Positions 8,340 through 18,455 of a DNA stretch of 64,000 bases are shown here, piece by piece. Position 1 is the stretch's first letter; each line of letters begins with the position of its first letter. The notes beneath the pieces are model-generated. The model ran no database searches. It worked only from the letters and a program-made list of their open reading frames with translations, and was not told the DNA's origin. Origin of the DNA: Burkholderia cenocepacia (lineage in GTDB: Bacteria > Pseudomonadota > Gammaproteobacteria > Burkholderiales > Burkholderiaceae); contig NZ_UAQZ01000003.1 in assembly GCF_900446215.1 (NCBI RefSeq), forward strand, positions 186,001 through 250,000, read 5' to 3'. A program made the position numbers and the translations under genes.

Positions 8340-11009
8340 ATGAGCACGCCTCTGAAGACCCTGATCACGAAACTGAACCCGCTGTGCCGCCACGCGACCG
8401 AGCGGGCGGCGAGCGCGTGCCTGGCGCGCGGCCACTACGAGGTCGATCTGGAACACCTGTTCCTCGCGTTGCTCGACGAGGCGACGGGCGACCTGCCGCT
8501 CGCGTTGCGCGCGAGCCGCGTCGATCCGCATGCGCTGCACGCCGATCTCGAACGCGAGCTCACGCGCCTGAAGACCGGCAACACGCGCACGCCGGTGTTC
8601 TCCGTGCACCTGATCGCGCTGTTCGAGCAAGCATGGCTGATCGCGTCGCTCGATTCGCAGCTCGGCCGCATCCGGTCGGGGCACCTGCTGCTCGCGCTGC
8701 TGACCGCGCCGGATCTCGCGCAGTTCGCGCAACGGATGTCGTCGCGCTTCGCGGAAATGAACGTGACGGACCTGAAGCACAAGTTCGACGAAATCATGGC
8801 CGGTTCGAGCGAAGCCGAGCCGCGCCAGACGGACGACGAGGGCAGCGACGTCGCGCCCGCCGCCGACGGCATGGCACCCGCGGCCGGCCCGTCGAAGACG
8901 CCCGCGCTCGACACGTACACGACCAACCTCACGCAGCGCGCCCGCGACGGCAAGATCGATCCGGTGATCGGCCGCGAAGCGGAGATCCGCCAGGCGATCG
9001 ACATCCTGATGCGCCGTCGCCAGAACAACCCGATCATGACCGGCGAGGCCGGCGTCGGCAAAACGGCGGTCGTCGAAGGGCTCGCGCTGCGGATCGCGGC
9101 CGACGACGTGCCGCCGCCGTTGCGCGGCGTCGCGCTGCACGTGCTCGACATGGGGCTGCTGCAGGCCGGCGCGAGCGTGAAGGGCGAGTTCGAGAACCGG
9201 CTGAAGAGCGTGATCGACGAGGTGAAGAAGAGCGCGCATCCGATCATCCTGTTCATCGACGAGGCGCACACGATCATCGGCGCGGGCGGCCAGGCCGGCC
9301 AGAACGACGCGGCGAACCTGCTGAAGCCGGCGCTCGCGCGCGGCGAGCTGCGCACGATCGCCGCGACGACGTGGAGCGAATACAAGAAGTATTTCGAGAA
9401 GGATGCGGCGCTCGCGCGGCGCTTCCAGGTCGTGAAGGTCGAGGAGCCGAGCGAGCCGCTCGCGGCCGCGATGCTGCGCGGGATGTCGGGCCTGATGGAG
9501 AAGCACTTCAACGTGCGGATCCTCGACGATGCGATCACCGAGGCCGTGCGCCTGTCGCATCGCTACATCAGCGGCCGTCAGCTGCCGGACAAGGCGATCA
9601 GCGTGCTCGACACCGCCTGCGCGAAGGTCGCGCTCGCGCACAGCGCGACACCGGCGGCGATCGACGACACCAAGAAGCGCATCGAGCGCATCGATGCGGA
9701 AATCGCGTCGCTCGAGCGCGAGGTGGCGGGCGGCGCGGCGCACGACGAGCGGCTCGGCGAGCTGCGCGGCGCGCGCGACACGGCGCTCGAACAACTGGCA
9801 AAGGACGAGGAACGCTACGAAGCCGAGCGCGTGATCGTCGCCGAGATCACCGAGCTGCGCGATGCGCTCGACCGCGCACGCGGCCCGTCGGAAGACGGCC
9901 AGCCGGTCGACGTGCAGGCCACCCGCGACAAGCTCGCGGAGCGCGTCGCGGCGCTGCACGCGCTGCAAGGGAGCGAGCCGATGGTGCCGCTGCAGGTCGA
10001 CGGCCACGTGGTCGCCGAGATCGTCGCCGCGTGGACCGGCATTCCGCTCGGCCGGATGGTGAAGGACGAGATCGACACCGTGCTGAACCTGCAGCCGCTG
10101 CTGAGCGCGCGCGTGATCGGCCAGGACCATGCGCTGGAGGCGATCGCGCAGCGCGTGCGCACCGCGACCGCGAACCTCGAGGATCCGAACAAGCCGCGCG
10201 GCGTGTTCATGTTCGTCGGGCCGTCGGGCGTCGGCAAGACCGAGACGGCGCTGGCGCTGGCCGACATCCTGTACGGCGGCGAGCGCAAGATGGTCACGAT
10301 CAACATGAGCGAGTACCAGGAAGCGCACAGCGTGTCGGGCCTGAAGGGCTCGCCGCCGGGCTACGTCGGGTACGGCGAAGGCGGCGTGCTGACCGAGGCC
10401 GTGCGCCGCAACCCGTATTCCGTCGTGCTGCTCGACGAAGTCGAGAAGGCGCACCCCGACGTGCTCGAAATGTTCTTCCAGGTGTTCGACAAGGGCACGA
10501 TGGACGATGCGGAAGGGCGCGAGATCGACTTTCGCAACACGCTGATCATCCTGACCTCGAACGTCGGCTCGGCCGCGGTGATGCAGGCGTGCCTGAACAA
10601 GCCGGCCGAGGAACTGCCCGACCCGGACACGCTCGCCGAGACGCTGCGTCCGCAGTTGTACAAGACCTTCAAGCCGGCGTTCCTCGGCCGGATGAAGGTC
10701 GTGCCGTACTACCCGATTTCCGACGACGTGCTGGCCGAGATCATCGAGCTGAAGCTCGAACGCATCCGCCGCCGGATCGAAGCGAACCACAAGGCCGCGT
10801 TCGAGTGGGACGAGTCGCTCGTCGACGCGGTGCTCGCGCGCTGCACCGAGGTCGATTCGGGCGCCCGCAACGTCGACCACATCCTGAACGGCACGCTGCT
10901 GCCGGAGATCGCGGGCCACGTGCTGGGCCGGATCGCCGACGGCGCGGCCATCGCGCGCATCGCGGTGCGCGCGGACGAGGCCGGCGAATTCGCGTACACC
11001 GTCGAATGA
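8340..11009 (+). CDS. clpV: T6SS sheath-recycling AAA+ ATPase ClpV (TssH)
   Basis: The 889-residue product is a Clp/Hsp100 ATPase with two AAA+ modules. Walker A motifs are GEAGVGKT near residue 235 and GPSGVGKT near residue 627, and Walker B-type LFIDEAH and LLDEVEKAHPD segments follow each. The N-terminal 150 residues form a Clp-N domain and residues 435-540 a coiled middle domain. Its place between tssG and tssA, together with the KTLITKLNPLCR start, marks it as ClpV and not the general chaperone ClpB. ClpV unfolds contracted TssBC sheaths for reuse. Confidence 0.97.
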   Translation: MSTPLKTLITKLNPLCRHATERAASACLARGHYEVDLEHLFLALLDEATGDLPLALRASRVDPHALHADLERELTRLKTGNTRTPVFSVHLIALFEQAWLIASLDSQLGRIRSGHLLLALLTAPDLAQFAQRMSSRFAEMNVTDLKHKFDEIMAGSSEAEPRQTDDEGSDVAPAADGMAPAAGPSKTPALDTYTTNLTQRARDGKIDPVIGREAEIRQAIDILMRRRQNNPIMTGEAGVGKTAVVEGLALRIAADDVPPPLRGVALHVLDMGLLQAGASVKGEFENRLKSVIDEVKKSAHPIILFIDEAHTIIGAGGQAGQNDAANLLKPALARGELRTIAATTWSEYKKYFEKDAALARRFQVVKVEEPSEPLAAAMLRGMSGLMEKHFNVRILDDAITEAVRLSHRYISGRQLPDKAISVLDTACAKVALAHSATPAAIDDTKKRIERIDAEIASLEREVAGGAAHDERLGELRGARDTALEQLAKDEERYEAERVIVAEITELRDALDRARGPSEDGQPVDVQATRDKLAERVAALHALQGSEPMVPLQVDGHVVAEIVAAWTGIPLGRMVKDEIDTVLNLQPLLSARVIGQDHALEAIAQRVRTATANLEDPNKPRGVFMFVGPSGVGKTETALALADILYGGERKMVTINMSEYQEAHSVSGLKGSPPGYVGYGEGGVLTEAVRRNPYSVVLLDEVEKAHPDVLEMFFQVFDKGTMDDAEGREIDFRNTLIILTSNVGSAAVMQACLNKPAEELPDPDTLAETLRPQLYKTFKPAFLGRMKVVPYYPISDDVLAEIIELKLERIRRRIEANHKAAFEWDESLVDAVLARCTEVDSGARNVDHILNGTLLPEIAGHVLGRIADGAAIARIAVRADEAGEFAYTVE

Positions 11010-11053
11010 GTCCCCGCACGCGACATCTCATGCATCAACGGATTCACTGAACC

Positions 11054-12175
11054 ATGCCGATCAATCTCCCCGAGCTGCTGACGCCGATCAGCGAGGCGTC
11101 GCCCAGCGGCGACGACCTGCTGTTCTCGAACGAATTCGACGCGATCCAGGACGCGCGGCGCTACGACGACCCGACGCTCGACCAGGGCGAATGGGTGACC
11201 GAGATCAAGGAGGCCGACTGGGGCTTCGTCGTCGACCATGCGGGCGAGCTGCTGCGCACGCGCACGAAGGACCTGCGGCTCGCCGTGTGGCTGACCGAGG
11301 CGCTCGCGCTCGAGGACGGCATCACCGGCCTCACCGAAGGCTATGCGCTGCTCGAGGGTCTGTGCCGCGAGTTCTGGGACACCTTCCACCCGCTGCCCGA
11401 GGACGACGACATCGAGCACCGGCTCGGCAACGTCGCATGGCTGTCCGGTCGCACGGCCGAGCTGCTGCGCGCGGTGCCGCTGACCGACGGTGCATCGAAT
11501 GCGTTCAGCACGCTCGACTGGGAAGTCGCGCAGCACGTCGCGCAGTCGATCAAGCGCGACCCCGAGCATGCGGACGACATCGCGCGCGGCAAGCCGTCGA
11601 TCGAGCAGATCGACGCGTCGCGGCGCGTGACGTCGATCGCGTTCTACACGGCGCTGCTGGCGAACCTGAAGGCGTTCGAATTCGCGCTCGATGCGTTCGA
11701 GGAGCGGCTCGTCGAGCGCGCGGGCGATTCGGCGCCGAGCTTCCGGCAGGCGCGCGACGCGTTCGAGACCGTGTACCGGCTCGCCGAGCGCTTCGCGCGC
11801 GAACAGGGCTATACCGGCAGCGCGCCGCACACGCAGGCGGTGCAGCAGGCCCAGCCCGAGCGCATCGAGCCGGTGTTCGGCCAACCGATCCAGACCGAGG
11901 AGACCCACGTGCAGCAGCAGACCGCTTCGCGTCCTCCGGTGACGCAGACGATCGCCGGCATCCAGAACCGTGCGCAGGCCGTCGACCAGTTGCGTGCGGT
12001 GGCGCGCTATTTCCGTCAGACCGAGCCGCACAGCCCAGTCGCGTATCTCGCCGACAAAGCGGCCGAATGGGCCGACATGCCGCTGCACAAGTGGCTCGAG
12101 AGCGTCGTGAAGGACGACGGCTCGCTGTCGCATATTCGCGAACTGCTGGGCGTGCGGCCCGACGAGCAGTCGTAA
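11054..12175 (+). CDS. tssA: T6SS cap/baseplate-assembly protein TssA
   Basis: The 373-residue product begins with an ImpA_N domain (residues 1-120, with LPELLTPISEASPSGDDL and RTKDLRLAVWLTEAL) characteristic of TssA. A long helical middle region and a C-terminal segment (residues 310-370) containing SPVAYLADKAAEWADMPLHKW follow. TssA primes baseplate and tail polymerisation and can stay at the distal end of the growing sheath. It is the last gene of the rightward operon and converges on tagN. The family call is firm; the subclass was not determined. Confidence 0.93.
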   Translation: MPINLPELLTPISEASPSGDDLLFSNEFDAIQDARRYDDPTLDQGEWVTEIKEADWGFVVDHAGELLRTRTKDLRLAVWLTEALALEDGITGLTEGYALLEGLCREFWDTFHPLPEDDDIEHRLGNVAWLSGRTAELLRAVPLTDGASNAFSTLDWEVAQHVAQSIKRDPEHADDIARGKPSIEQIDASRRVTSIAFYTALLANLKAFEFALDAFEERLVERAGDSAPSFRQARDAFETVYRLAERFAREQGYTGSAPHTQAVQQAQPERIEPVFGQPIQTEETHVQQQTASRPPVTQTIAGIQNRAQAVDQLRAVARYFRQTEPHSPVAYLADKAAEWADMPLHKWLESVVKDDGSLSHIRELLGVRPDEQS

Positions 12176-12181
12176 ACGCAA

Positions 12182-12212
12182 GACGGGCGGTGCATCGCTG
12201 CCGCCGCCCGTC
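12182..12212. terminator. Possible hairpin between convergent tssA and tagN
   Basis: GACGGGCGG (12182-12190) and CCGCCCGTC (12204-12212) form a perfect 9-bp stem with a 13-base loop in the 93-bp gap between the convergent genes. There is no T-run on either strand, so termination efficiency is doubtful. Confidence 0.35.
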
Positions 12213-12268
12213 GTATGCCGTGCCGCCGCCGCGCTCCGTCATGGAGACGGCGGCCGGTCGAGGTCCCG

Positions 12269-13219
12269 TTACTGCCCGACGCGGAATTCGATCCGCCGGT
12301 TCCGCGCCCGCCCGTCGGCCGTATCGTTCGGCGCGATCGGCTGATCCGGCCCGACGCCCGTCGTCGTCATCTGCTGCGGCGGAATGCTCTTCGTGATCAG
12401 GTAGCCCTTCACCGCATCCGCGCGCGCCTGGCTCAGCGCGATGTTCGACGTCCGGTTCCCCGAGTTGTCGGTGTGGCCGATGATGTCGACCGTGCGGTTC
12501 TGCATCTTCGCGAGCGCGGCCGCCATCTGGTCGAGGATCAACTTGCCCTGCGGCGTCAGCGTCGCGCTGCCGGTCTCGAACTCGATCGTCCGGTTCGCGA
12601 GCGTCTGGTCGAGCACGCCCTGCTCGGACGCCGACACGCGCAGCCCGTTCTTGATCGTGTACGTCGGGTTCAGCGTGTTCGCCATGTCGCTCGCGAGCTG
12701 CTGGCGCTGCGCCTCGTTGTGCACCTCGCCCTTCATCTCGATCTGCGTGCCGTTGATCTTCAACTGGCCCTTGCTGATCTGCTTGAGCTGCGCGCCGAGC
12801 AGTTTCTGCACGTTCGCGCTCCAGTTCGGCGGCGTCGCGACGTCGCCCACCTCGATCTGGTCGACGACGTTCGTCGCGCCGTAGGTGTCGCGCAGCTTCT
12901 GCAGCACGGCGGCCTTGGTCGCCTCGTCGGGCACCTTGCCGCCGACCACCACCTGGCCGGGCGCCGCGTTCGCGGGCGGCGGCGTGAGCGTGCCGGCGGT
13001 GCCGTGCACCACCGTGCCGGACGCGCCGCCGGCGTTGGGGTTGGCCTGCGGCAGCGCGGTCGTCGCGACCGTGCCGTTGCCGACCGGCGTGACGGTCGCG
13101 CCGGTGTTCTGCGCGAAGGCCGCGCCGCTCGCGACGAGGCCGGCCGCGAACAGCGCGGCGAGGGCGGGCGAGACGGCGGCCGACAAGCGCGCGCGCCGGA
13201 CCTGAATCGTGCGATGCAT
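12269..13219 (-). CDS. tagN: T6SS accessory OmpA-like protein TagN (peptidoglycan binding)
   Basis: The 316-residue product has a cleavable signal peptide (about residues 1-30, ending SGAAFA). A Gly/Ala-rich linker follows, then BON-like segments and a C-terminal OmpA domain from about residue 190 to the end. The OmpA signature includes DIIGHTDNSGN, the N-x-x-L-S-x-x-R-A helix and a final RRIEFRV. OmpA domains bind peptidoglycan, so the protein probably anchors the T6SS to the wall. The ATG at 13219 follows GGAGG inside the end of tagF and starts 4 bases after the tagF stop. A longer frame to 13333 overlaps tagF and lacks a signal peptide. Confidence 0.8.
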   Translation of the reverse strand: MHRTIQVRRARLSAAVSPALAALFAAGLVASGAAFAQNTGATVTPVGNGTVATTALPQANPNAGGASGTVVHGTAGTLTPPPANAAPGQVVVGGKVPDEATKAAVLQKLRDTYGATNVVDQIEVGDVATPPNWSANVQKLLGAQLKQISKGQLKINGTQIEMKGEVHNEAQRQQLASDMANTLNPTYTIKNGLRVSASEQGVLDQTLANRTIEFETGSATLTPQGKLILDQMAAALAKMQNRTVDIIGHTDNSGNRTSNIALSQARADAVKGYLITKSIPPQQMTTTGVGPDQPIAPNDTADGRARNRRIEFRVGQ

Positions 13220-13223
13220 GCGG

Positions 13224-14213
13224 TCAGCCTCCGATGAACGCTTCGCGGAACGCGTCGATGGCGACGCGCAGCGAGAGTTGCGGTTGGTCGAGGTAGCTGA
13301 CGAGCTTGCTGATCTGGTGATCGTTTTGCGCATGGGCGTCGATCCACTCGGGATCGTCGATGTCGATGTTGTGGGCGGCGTAGGTCTGCGGGTCGACGAC
13401 GCTCAGCAGCGTCTTCGCCGACGCGCCGTTGAAGCCAATGACGAGCCGTTCGCGTTCGGCGATCGTGCCGATGAAGATCGCGAGCTCGAAGTCGGCCTGC
13501 GCGACGAACGGCGCGATCAGCTCGAGCCAGAACGCGGCGACGAGGCTGCGGTAGAACGGATCGACCGGCAGCGGCAGCGTGAGGCCGCGTTCGATGTGCG
13601 ACGAACCGCTCTGCATCACCGGCCGCAGCAGCGAGCCGAGCGCGAGCATCGCGCCGCGCAGCCGCACCGGATGACCGCTTTCGAGCAGCATCTCCTGCAG
13701 GCCGTGCAGCGTCTGGTGTTCGACGAAATCGTTGAAGGTGCCGTCATGCGACGTGCCGGGGCCGCCGATGTCGATCGGCACCTGCGTGTCGCCGAGCGCT
13801 TGCAGCGCGCCGGGCGGCTCGTCCTTGCCGAGCAGCGGCGGGATCTGCGCGGCGACGCGCGACCACAGCCGCGCGAACGCGAGCGGGCTGCGCGCGAGGA
13901 AGGCGACCGGCCGGTCGACCTCCAGCGCGGTGGCGCCGAGGAACGGGAAGCGGCGCATCGACACGTCGTGGCTCGCGACCATGTGGCCCGCGATCGCGAG
14001 CTTGCTGCGCGAGCCGAGAAACGCGAAATGCATCGGCTTCGCATCCTCGTAGACGATCTTCCAGCGCGGATCTTCCGCGAGCAGCTCCAGCGCCTGCGCG
14101 ATCCAGCGATCGAGCGTCTGCAGCAGTTGCGGATTGTGCGCGCTCTTCACGAAGTCGCCGCGCGACGGAATCTTGCCGAAGTAGGCGATTTGCGCCTGTA
14201 CGGTTTGCGTCAT
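13224..14213 (-). CDS. tagF: T6SS-associated regulator TagF
   Basis: The 329-residue product begins MTQTVQAQIAYFGKIPSRGDFVK, the hallmark of the TagF/DUF2094 (ImpM) family. In other systems TagF is a negative post-translational regulator that acts with or beside the PpkA/PppA phosphorylation pathway. Its ATG overlaps the tssM stop in an ATGA arrangement, and its stop is 4 bases before tagN, so tssM, tagF and tagN form a tight unit. No ppkA, pppA or fha gene is seen in the window. The frame continues upstream through tssM but this is antiphase reading. Confidence 0.9.
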   Translation of the reverse strand: MTQTVQAQIAYFGKIPSRGDFVKSAHNPQLLQTLDRWIAQALELLAEDPRWKIVYEDAKPMHFAFLGSRSKLAIAGHMVASHDVSMRRFPFLGATALEVDRPVAFLARSPLAFARLWSRVAAQIPPLLGKDEPPGALQALGDTQVPIDIGGPGTSHDGTFNDFVEHQTLHGLQEMLLESGHPVRLRGAMLALGSLLRPVMQSGSSHIERGLTLPLPVDPFYRSLVAAFWLELIAPFVAQADFELAIFIGTIAERERLVIGFNGASAKTLLSVVDPQTYAAHNIDIDDPEWIDAHAQNDHQISKLVSYLDQPQLSLRVAIDAFREAFIGG

Positions 14214-17200
14214 TGCGCCCTCTGTGCATTCGTTGCGTTGGCGGCCGCGACCGCCGGCGCGGCGCCCGGCGTGCCGGTGCCGGCTTGCGTCGCGTTCTGC
14301 GCGGCGCCCGCGCTCGCGTCGGCGACCGACGACGGCAGCTGCAGGCCGCGCAGGCTTTGCTGCTGCGGCTGGTCGCCGCCACCGGCCGACGGTTGCGACG
14401 TGCTGATGATGCGCATCGTCACCGACACGTTCACGCTGCCCTGTGCCCACGTCAGGTCGAAGGTGCCATCCGGACGGCGCTTGCGCTGCGCCGAGTTGAT
14501 CAGCTTCTCGAGACCGTAGCGGCCCGGCTCGTTGACGAGCTGCACCGTGCGGCCGTCGAAGGTCGTCGCGGACAGCGTCGCGCCCGGCGAACCCTGCGGG
14601 TTCGGCCACACGAAGTTGGTCCACTGCGGCGGCGTGTTGCGGTAGCGCAGCTGCTGGCCGTCGATCGCGATCGTGTATTCCGTCGTGCCCGTGCTCGGTT
14701 GCGGCAGGATCTGGAACACGGTCTGCGGCTCGGCCGACGCGGCTGCGCTGCCGGCCGCGCCGCCCGCGAGCGGCGCGACCCAGCGGGCGAAGCCGTTGGT
14801 GAAGTCCGGCGTGAGTCCGATGCCCATGTCGCCCCACGTGCGGGCGGCGAGCGTGTCGCCGCGGCGCACCGCGAGCGGCCCGAGCGTCGTCCCGACGAAC
14901 TTCGCGATCGAGCCGTCCGGACCGAACACCTGCGCGATCTCGCCGGCGCCGGCCTCGACCTTCGCGTTCGCGGCGAACGGGTACTTCGTCGCGAGCGAGC
15001 TCTGGAACGGCTGGTAGACCTGCGCGTTCCACACCTTGTTGACTTCGGCGCTGGCCGGCTGGATCACGACCGCGAACGCCTGCATCAGCGGCCGCACCAG
15101 CAGCGGACGCAGCGACTTGCGTTGCGAATCGGTCAGGCCCGTCAGCATCTGCTCGTCGACGAGCTTCAGCGAATCGGCAAGTTCCGAACCGCTGCCGTCG
15201 AGCGTCTGCTGCATCAGCTGGCGCGCGCCCGGCCCCGGGTCGCCCTGGTTCTTGATCACGTTGAAGCGCGTGCGGACCTTCGACAGCGACTCCATGTAGC
15301 CCTTCAGCATCGACGTGCCGTCGTGCGTCGCGACGATCCGCGCGAGCCCGACGAACTCCTGGCCGATCGGACCCATCGGCACCTCGGCCGGATTGCCGTT
15401 GATGTCGATGTTGGCTGCCGCCACCTGGCCGGCCTGCGAGCGCGAGAACAGCTGCTTGACCCAGTTCACGACGCCCGTCTGCGCCTTCTTGATTGTCACG
15501 TTCGCGAGCGACGGGTTGTCCCACGACGTCTGGTCGTACGCGGTCTCGAGGATCTTGCGGATCGGCGAATCCTGCGGGTCGCCGAGGCGGTTCATCCCGT
15601 CGACGGCCTGGCCGAAGCTGGTGAAGCCCTGTACCGCGATGCCCTGCATGAACTTCTGCCAGTGCTGCGCGTACTCGGTCTTGTACATGCCGACGAGCGT
15701 CTTCTGGATCTGCTCGGGGCTGCCCTCGAGCGTCAGGTCGTCCTGCGTCGACGTGTTGAGCACCCAGTCCTTCGCCTGCAGCTCCTTGGTCGCCGCATCG
15801 CGGATCGCCGGCTGCACGTAGTCGAACCACGCTTCACGCGTGAACGTGCCCGGAATCGCGTAGCTGCCTGCCACGAGCCCCTGGTTGCCGTCGCCGACGA
15901 TGCGCGCGATGGTCATCGGCGCGAAGCGGGTCGACGCGCGGGCCTTGATTTCCTCGTAGACGCGCTGGCGGGCCGGCATGCCGCGCACCACGCGGCGCAG
16001 GTTCTCGCGGGTCTGGTCGACGAGCGCGAGGTTCGCGTCGATCATCGGCCAGTCGTTGTCGTTCACGCGGGACAGGTAGAACGAGATCATCCGCTCGGCG
16101 CTCCGGATCATCTCGTCGCGCGGCATGTTGCCGCGATTCGTCTCGAGCCAGCCGCGCCAGAAGCGGGCGAGTTGATCGGTCAGGTGCGCCTGTTCGACGT
16201 GACGCTTGTCGGACAGCATCAGGTACGTCTTGAGCGCGTTGTACGCATCCTGCACGTTGGTTGGCGACGCGTCGCTGTAGAGGCCGCCTTGCGGGGCCGC
16301 CGCCTGTTGCGGCGCGGTGGCCGGCGCGGTGCCGGACGCGGCCAGCGCGGCGCCCGCCTGCGGGGCGGCGCCTGCCGCGTTCGTCGAGACCGGTATCGTG
16401 CCGCCCGGCACGGCGCCCGATTCGGGCGGGCGCGTCATCGGCACGAGCTGCTCGGGGTGCGCGTTCACGTCTTTCATGAACGACGCGAGGTTTTGCGAGA
16501 CCGGCGCGAGCAGGATCTGGCGCACGCCGTTGTAGTACTCGGTCAGCAGATGCTGCTCGAGCCGGTCGCCCTGGTACAGGCCGAGCGACACCGACATCGG
16601 CTTGTCGCGGCGGAACTGTTCGAGCTGCTCGATCCGGTCCTCGAGGATGTCCATCGCCTGCAGGCGCGACTGCAGGTCGTTGCGGCCCTGCTGCAGGCGC
16701 GTGACGTTGTCGAGGTCGGCCTGCACGTTCGCGACCAGCTGCTGGTTGCCGATCGTCGACCAGGTCCAGCCGCCCAGCGCGAGCGCGAGCGCCGCGACGA
16801 AGCCGAAGAAGGTCGCGTAGCGCAGCCGCGTCTTGGTCGGGCTCGCGAACTGGCGCACCGTCTGGCGGTCCGCGAAGATCACCTTCGAGAACAGGTCGCG
16901 CAGGAAGAAGCCGTTCTTCGAGAACGCGCTGTGCGGTTTCGGCAGCGCATTCCCGTCGAGGCCGAAGCGGTGCGCGATGCGCTGCGCGGCCGCGCTGTTG
17001 GTTTCGCCTTCCTGCAGCGCGCTGGTGAAGTAGAAGCCGCGGAAGATCGGCTTGTACTGGAACGGGTTGTTCTCGAACAGCGTCGCGAGGAACGCGCGCA
17101 GCGACGGCTTGATCGTCGAGAATTCGAGCGGGAAGCTCAACTGGCCCGGCGACAGCTGGTTGCCGCGCGACAGCGACAGCTGCGCGACGCTGATTTCCTT

Positions 17201-18154
17201 CAGCCCTTCGTAGAGTTCCTCGAAGTGCGTGTCGAACTGCGCGACGACGTCGCGCTTGTCGTCGGGCTCGTAGGGCAGGGTGGCGCCCCACACGCGGTCG
17301 TACTCGTGCTTGTCGCTGCTGCTGAAGAATTCGGTGAAGCCGGTGATCAGGTCGGCCTTCGTGAACATCACGTAGACCGGCGCGAACACTTCCAGCTTTT
17401 CCGTCAGCTCCTGAACGCGCTGACGGAGGTTCTTCGCGAGGTTGATCGCGAATTCGGGGCGATTGCCGGTGAGTTCGGCGATGCTGGCCGTGACGATGAT
17501 GCCGTTGATCGGCGCCTTCGGACGGTAGCGCTTGAGCAGCCCGAGGAAGCCGAGCCATTCGCTGCGGTCTTCCTCGTGCACCGAATAGCGGCCGGCCGTG
17601 TCGAGCAGGATCCCTTCGGTCGTGAAGAACCAGTCGCAGTTACGCGTGCCGCCGATGCCGTGGATCACGGCGCTGTTCTTGTCCGCGAACGGGAACTGCA
17701 GGCCGGAATTGAGCACGGCGCTGCTCTTGCCCGCGGCCGGGTTGCCGATCACGATGTACCACGGCAGTTCGTACAGCGCGGAGCCGCCCGACACCTGGCC
17801 GATCTTCGACGTCTTGATCGTCTTCACCGCATCCGACAGGCGCGTGCGCAGCACGTCGAGGTCGGCCGTCTTCGCGTCCGGTGCGAGCGCGGCAGCGGCC
17901 GGCGCGGCGATTTTGCCGGTTTCCGCCTGCTCTTCCAGCACCTGGCCGAGCTGCTGGTTCGCACGCTTCACGCGCCAGCGGCGCCACAGCGCGACCACGA
18001 GCCACAGCGCGAGGATCGCCGCGAACGCGGTCGCCGCCCACAGGAGCGGCAGCTGCAACATGTCGGCGACGATGAACAGAATGGCCGCTAGCGCGACGAT
18101 CCCGACGATCGAGAGCGTACGCGGATGAGTCAGCACGTTGAGGATGCGTTGCAT
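14210..18154 (-). CDS. tssM: T6SS inner-membrane protein TssM (IcmF)
   Basis: The product has 1,314 residues from the ATG at 18154. Hydrophobic segments at about residues 14-32 and 38-57, and a third near residue 440, fit the three-helix topology of TssM. The Walker A motif GNPAAGKSS lies at residues 137-145 with Lys143 intact, in the IcmF-related cytoplasmic domain. The long C-terminal part is periplasmic and contacts TssJ. The conserved IcmF core and DUF1215-type regions are recognisable. The frame extends to 18244, but the extra residues are not hydrophobic and precede the natural start. tagF overlaps the stop by four bases. Confidence 0.96.
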   Translation of the reverse strand: MQRILNVLTHPRTLSIVGIVALAAILFIVADMLQLPLLWAATAFAAILALWLVVALWRRWRVKRANQQLGQVLEEQAETGKIAAPAAAALAPDAKTADLDVLRTRLSDAVKTIKTSKIGQVSGGSALYELPWYIVIGNPAAGKSSAVLNSGLQFPFADKNSAVIHGIGGTRNCDWFFTTEGILLDTAGRYSVHEEDRSEWLGFLGLLKRYRPKAPINGIIVTASIAELTGNRPEFAINLAKNLRQRVQELTEKLEVFAPVYVMFTKADLITGFTEFFSSSDKHEYDRVWGATLPYEPDDKRDVVAQFDTHFEELYEGLKEISVAQLSLSRGNQLSPGQLSFPLEFSTIKPSLRAFLATLFENNPFQYKPIFRGFYFTSALQEGETNSAAAQRIAHRFGLDGNALPKPHSAFSKNGFFLRDLFSKVIFADRQTVRQFASPTKTRLRYATFFGFVAALALALGGWTWSTIGNQQLVANVQADLDNVTRLQQGRNDLQSRLQAMDILEDRIEQLEQFRRDKPMSVSLGLYQGDRLEQHLLTEYYNGVRQILLAPVSQNLASFMKDVNAHPEQLVPMTRPPESGAVPGGTIPVSTNAAGAAPQAGAALAASGTAPATAPQQAAAPQGGLYSDASPTNVQDAYNALKTYLMLSDKRHVEQAHLTDQLARFWRGWLETNRGNMPRDEMIRSAERMISFYLSRVNDNDWPMIDANLALVDQTRENLRRVVRGMPARQRVYEEIKARASTRFAPMTIARIVGDGNQGLVAGSYAIPGTFTREAWFDYVQPAIRDAATKELQAKDWVLNTSTQDDLTLEGSPEQIQKTLVGMYKTEYAQHWQKFMQGIAVQGFTSFGQAVDGMNRLGDPQDSPIRKILETAYDQTSWDNPSLANVTIKKAQTGVVNWVKQLFSRSQAGQVAAANIDINGNPAEVPMGPIGQEFVGLARIVATHDGTSMLKGYMESLSKVRTRFNVIKNQGDPGPGARQLMQQTLDGSGSELADSLKLVDEQMLTGLTDSQRKSLRPLLVRPLMQAFAVVIQPASAEVNKVWNAQVYQPFQSSLATKYPFAANAKVEAGAGEIAQVFGPDGSIAKFVGTTLGPLAVRRGDTLAARTWGDMGIGLTPDFTNGFARWVAPLAGGAAGSAAASAEPQTVFQILPQPSTGTTEYTIAIDGQQLRYRNTPPQWTNFVWPNPQGSPGATLSATTFDGRTVQLVNEPGRYGLEKLINSAQRKRRPDGTFDLTWAQGSVNVSVTMRIISTSQPSAGGGDQPQQQSLRGLQLPSSVADASAGAAQNATQAGTGTPGAAPAVAAANATNAQRAQ

Positions 18155-18455
18155 AGGACGTTCAGGTTCCGGTGCGATTCGGTGAGGCGACGCAGGCGCG
18201 TCGAGCGGCAAGGGTGGCGCCGCGATGTGTCGCCATGCTGTCAAACGGGATGAAGGGGGCTGGCATCAATGCGCCCGCGGCATCGGAGAAGGCGCGCGCA
18301 TTAACGAAAGGACGCTGTGAGATTTAAAACGGAAGCGGCGGCCGGAAAAAATCGCGCACCGGAATGCCCGATTTTCTGCGTCGCCCATATCGTTTCCTGC
18401 CGGGATATTAAAAAGCCCCATGCCGCCCTCATTATTTCCTGTCCGGCAGCCCTGG
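18155..18455. other. Gene-free gap between tagX and tssM
   Basis: About 300 bp separate tagX from tssM, which is long for this compact cluster. The tagX half (18300-18420) is AT-richer than its surroundings. I found no protein reading, no clear hairpin terminator and no convincing promoter hexamer pair. A separate promoter for tssM-tagF-tagN may lie here. Confidence 0.4.

Noticed and set aside
14213-18091. A 1,292-codon open frame on the plus strand opposite tssM.
   Set aside because: It is Arg/Val/Leu-rich, has no domain, and mirrors codon bias of the high-GC tssM gene. Similar long antisense frames lie opposite tssC, tssF, clpV and the M1 peptidase.
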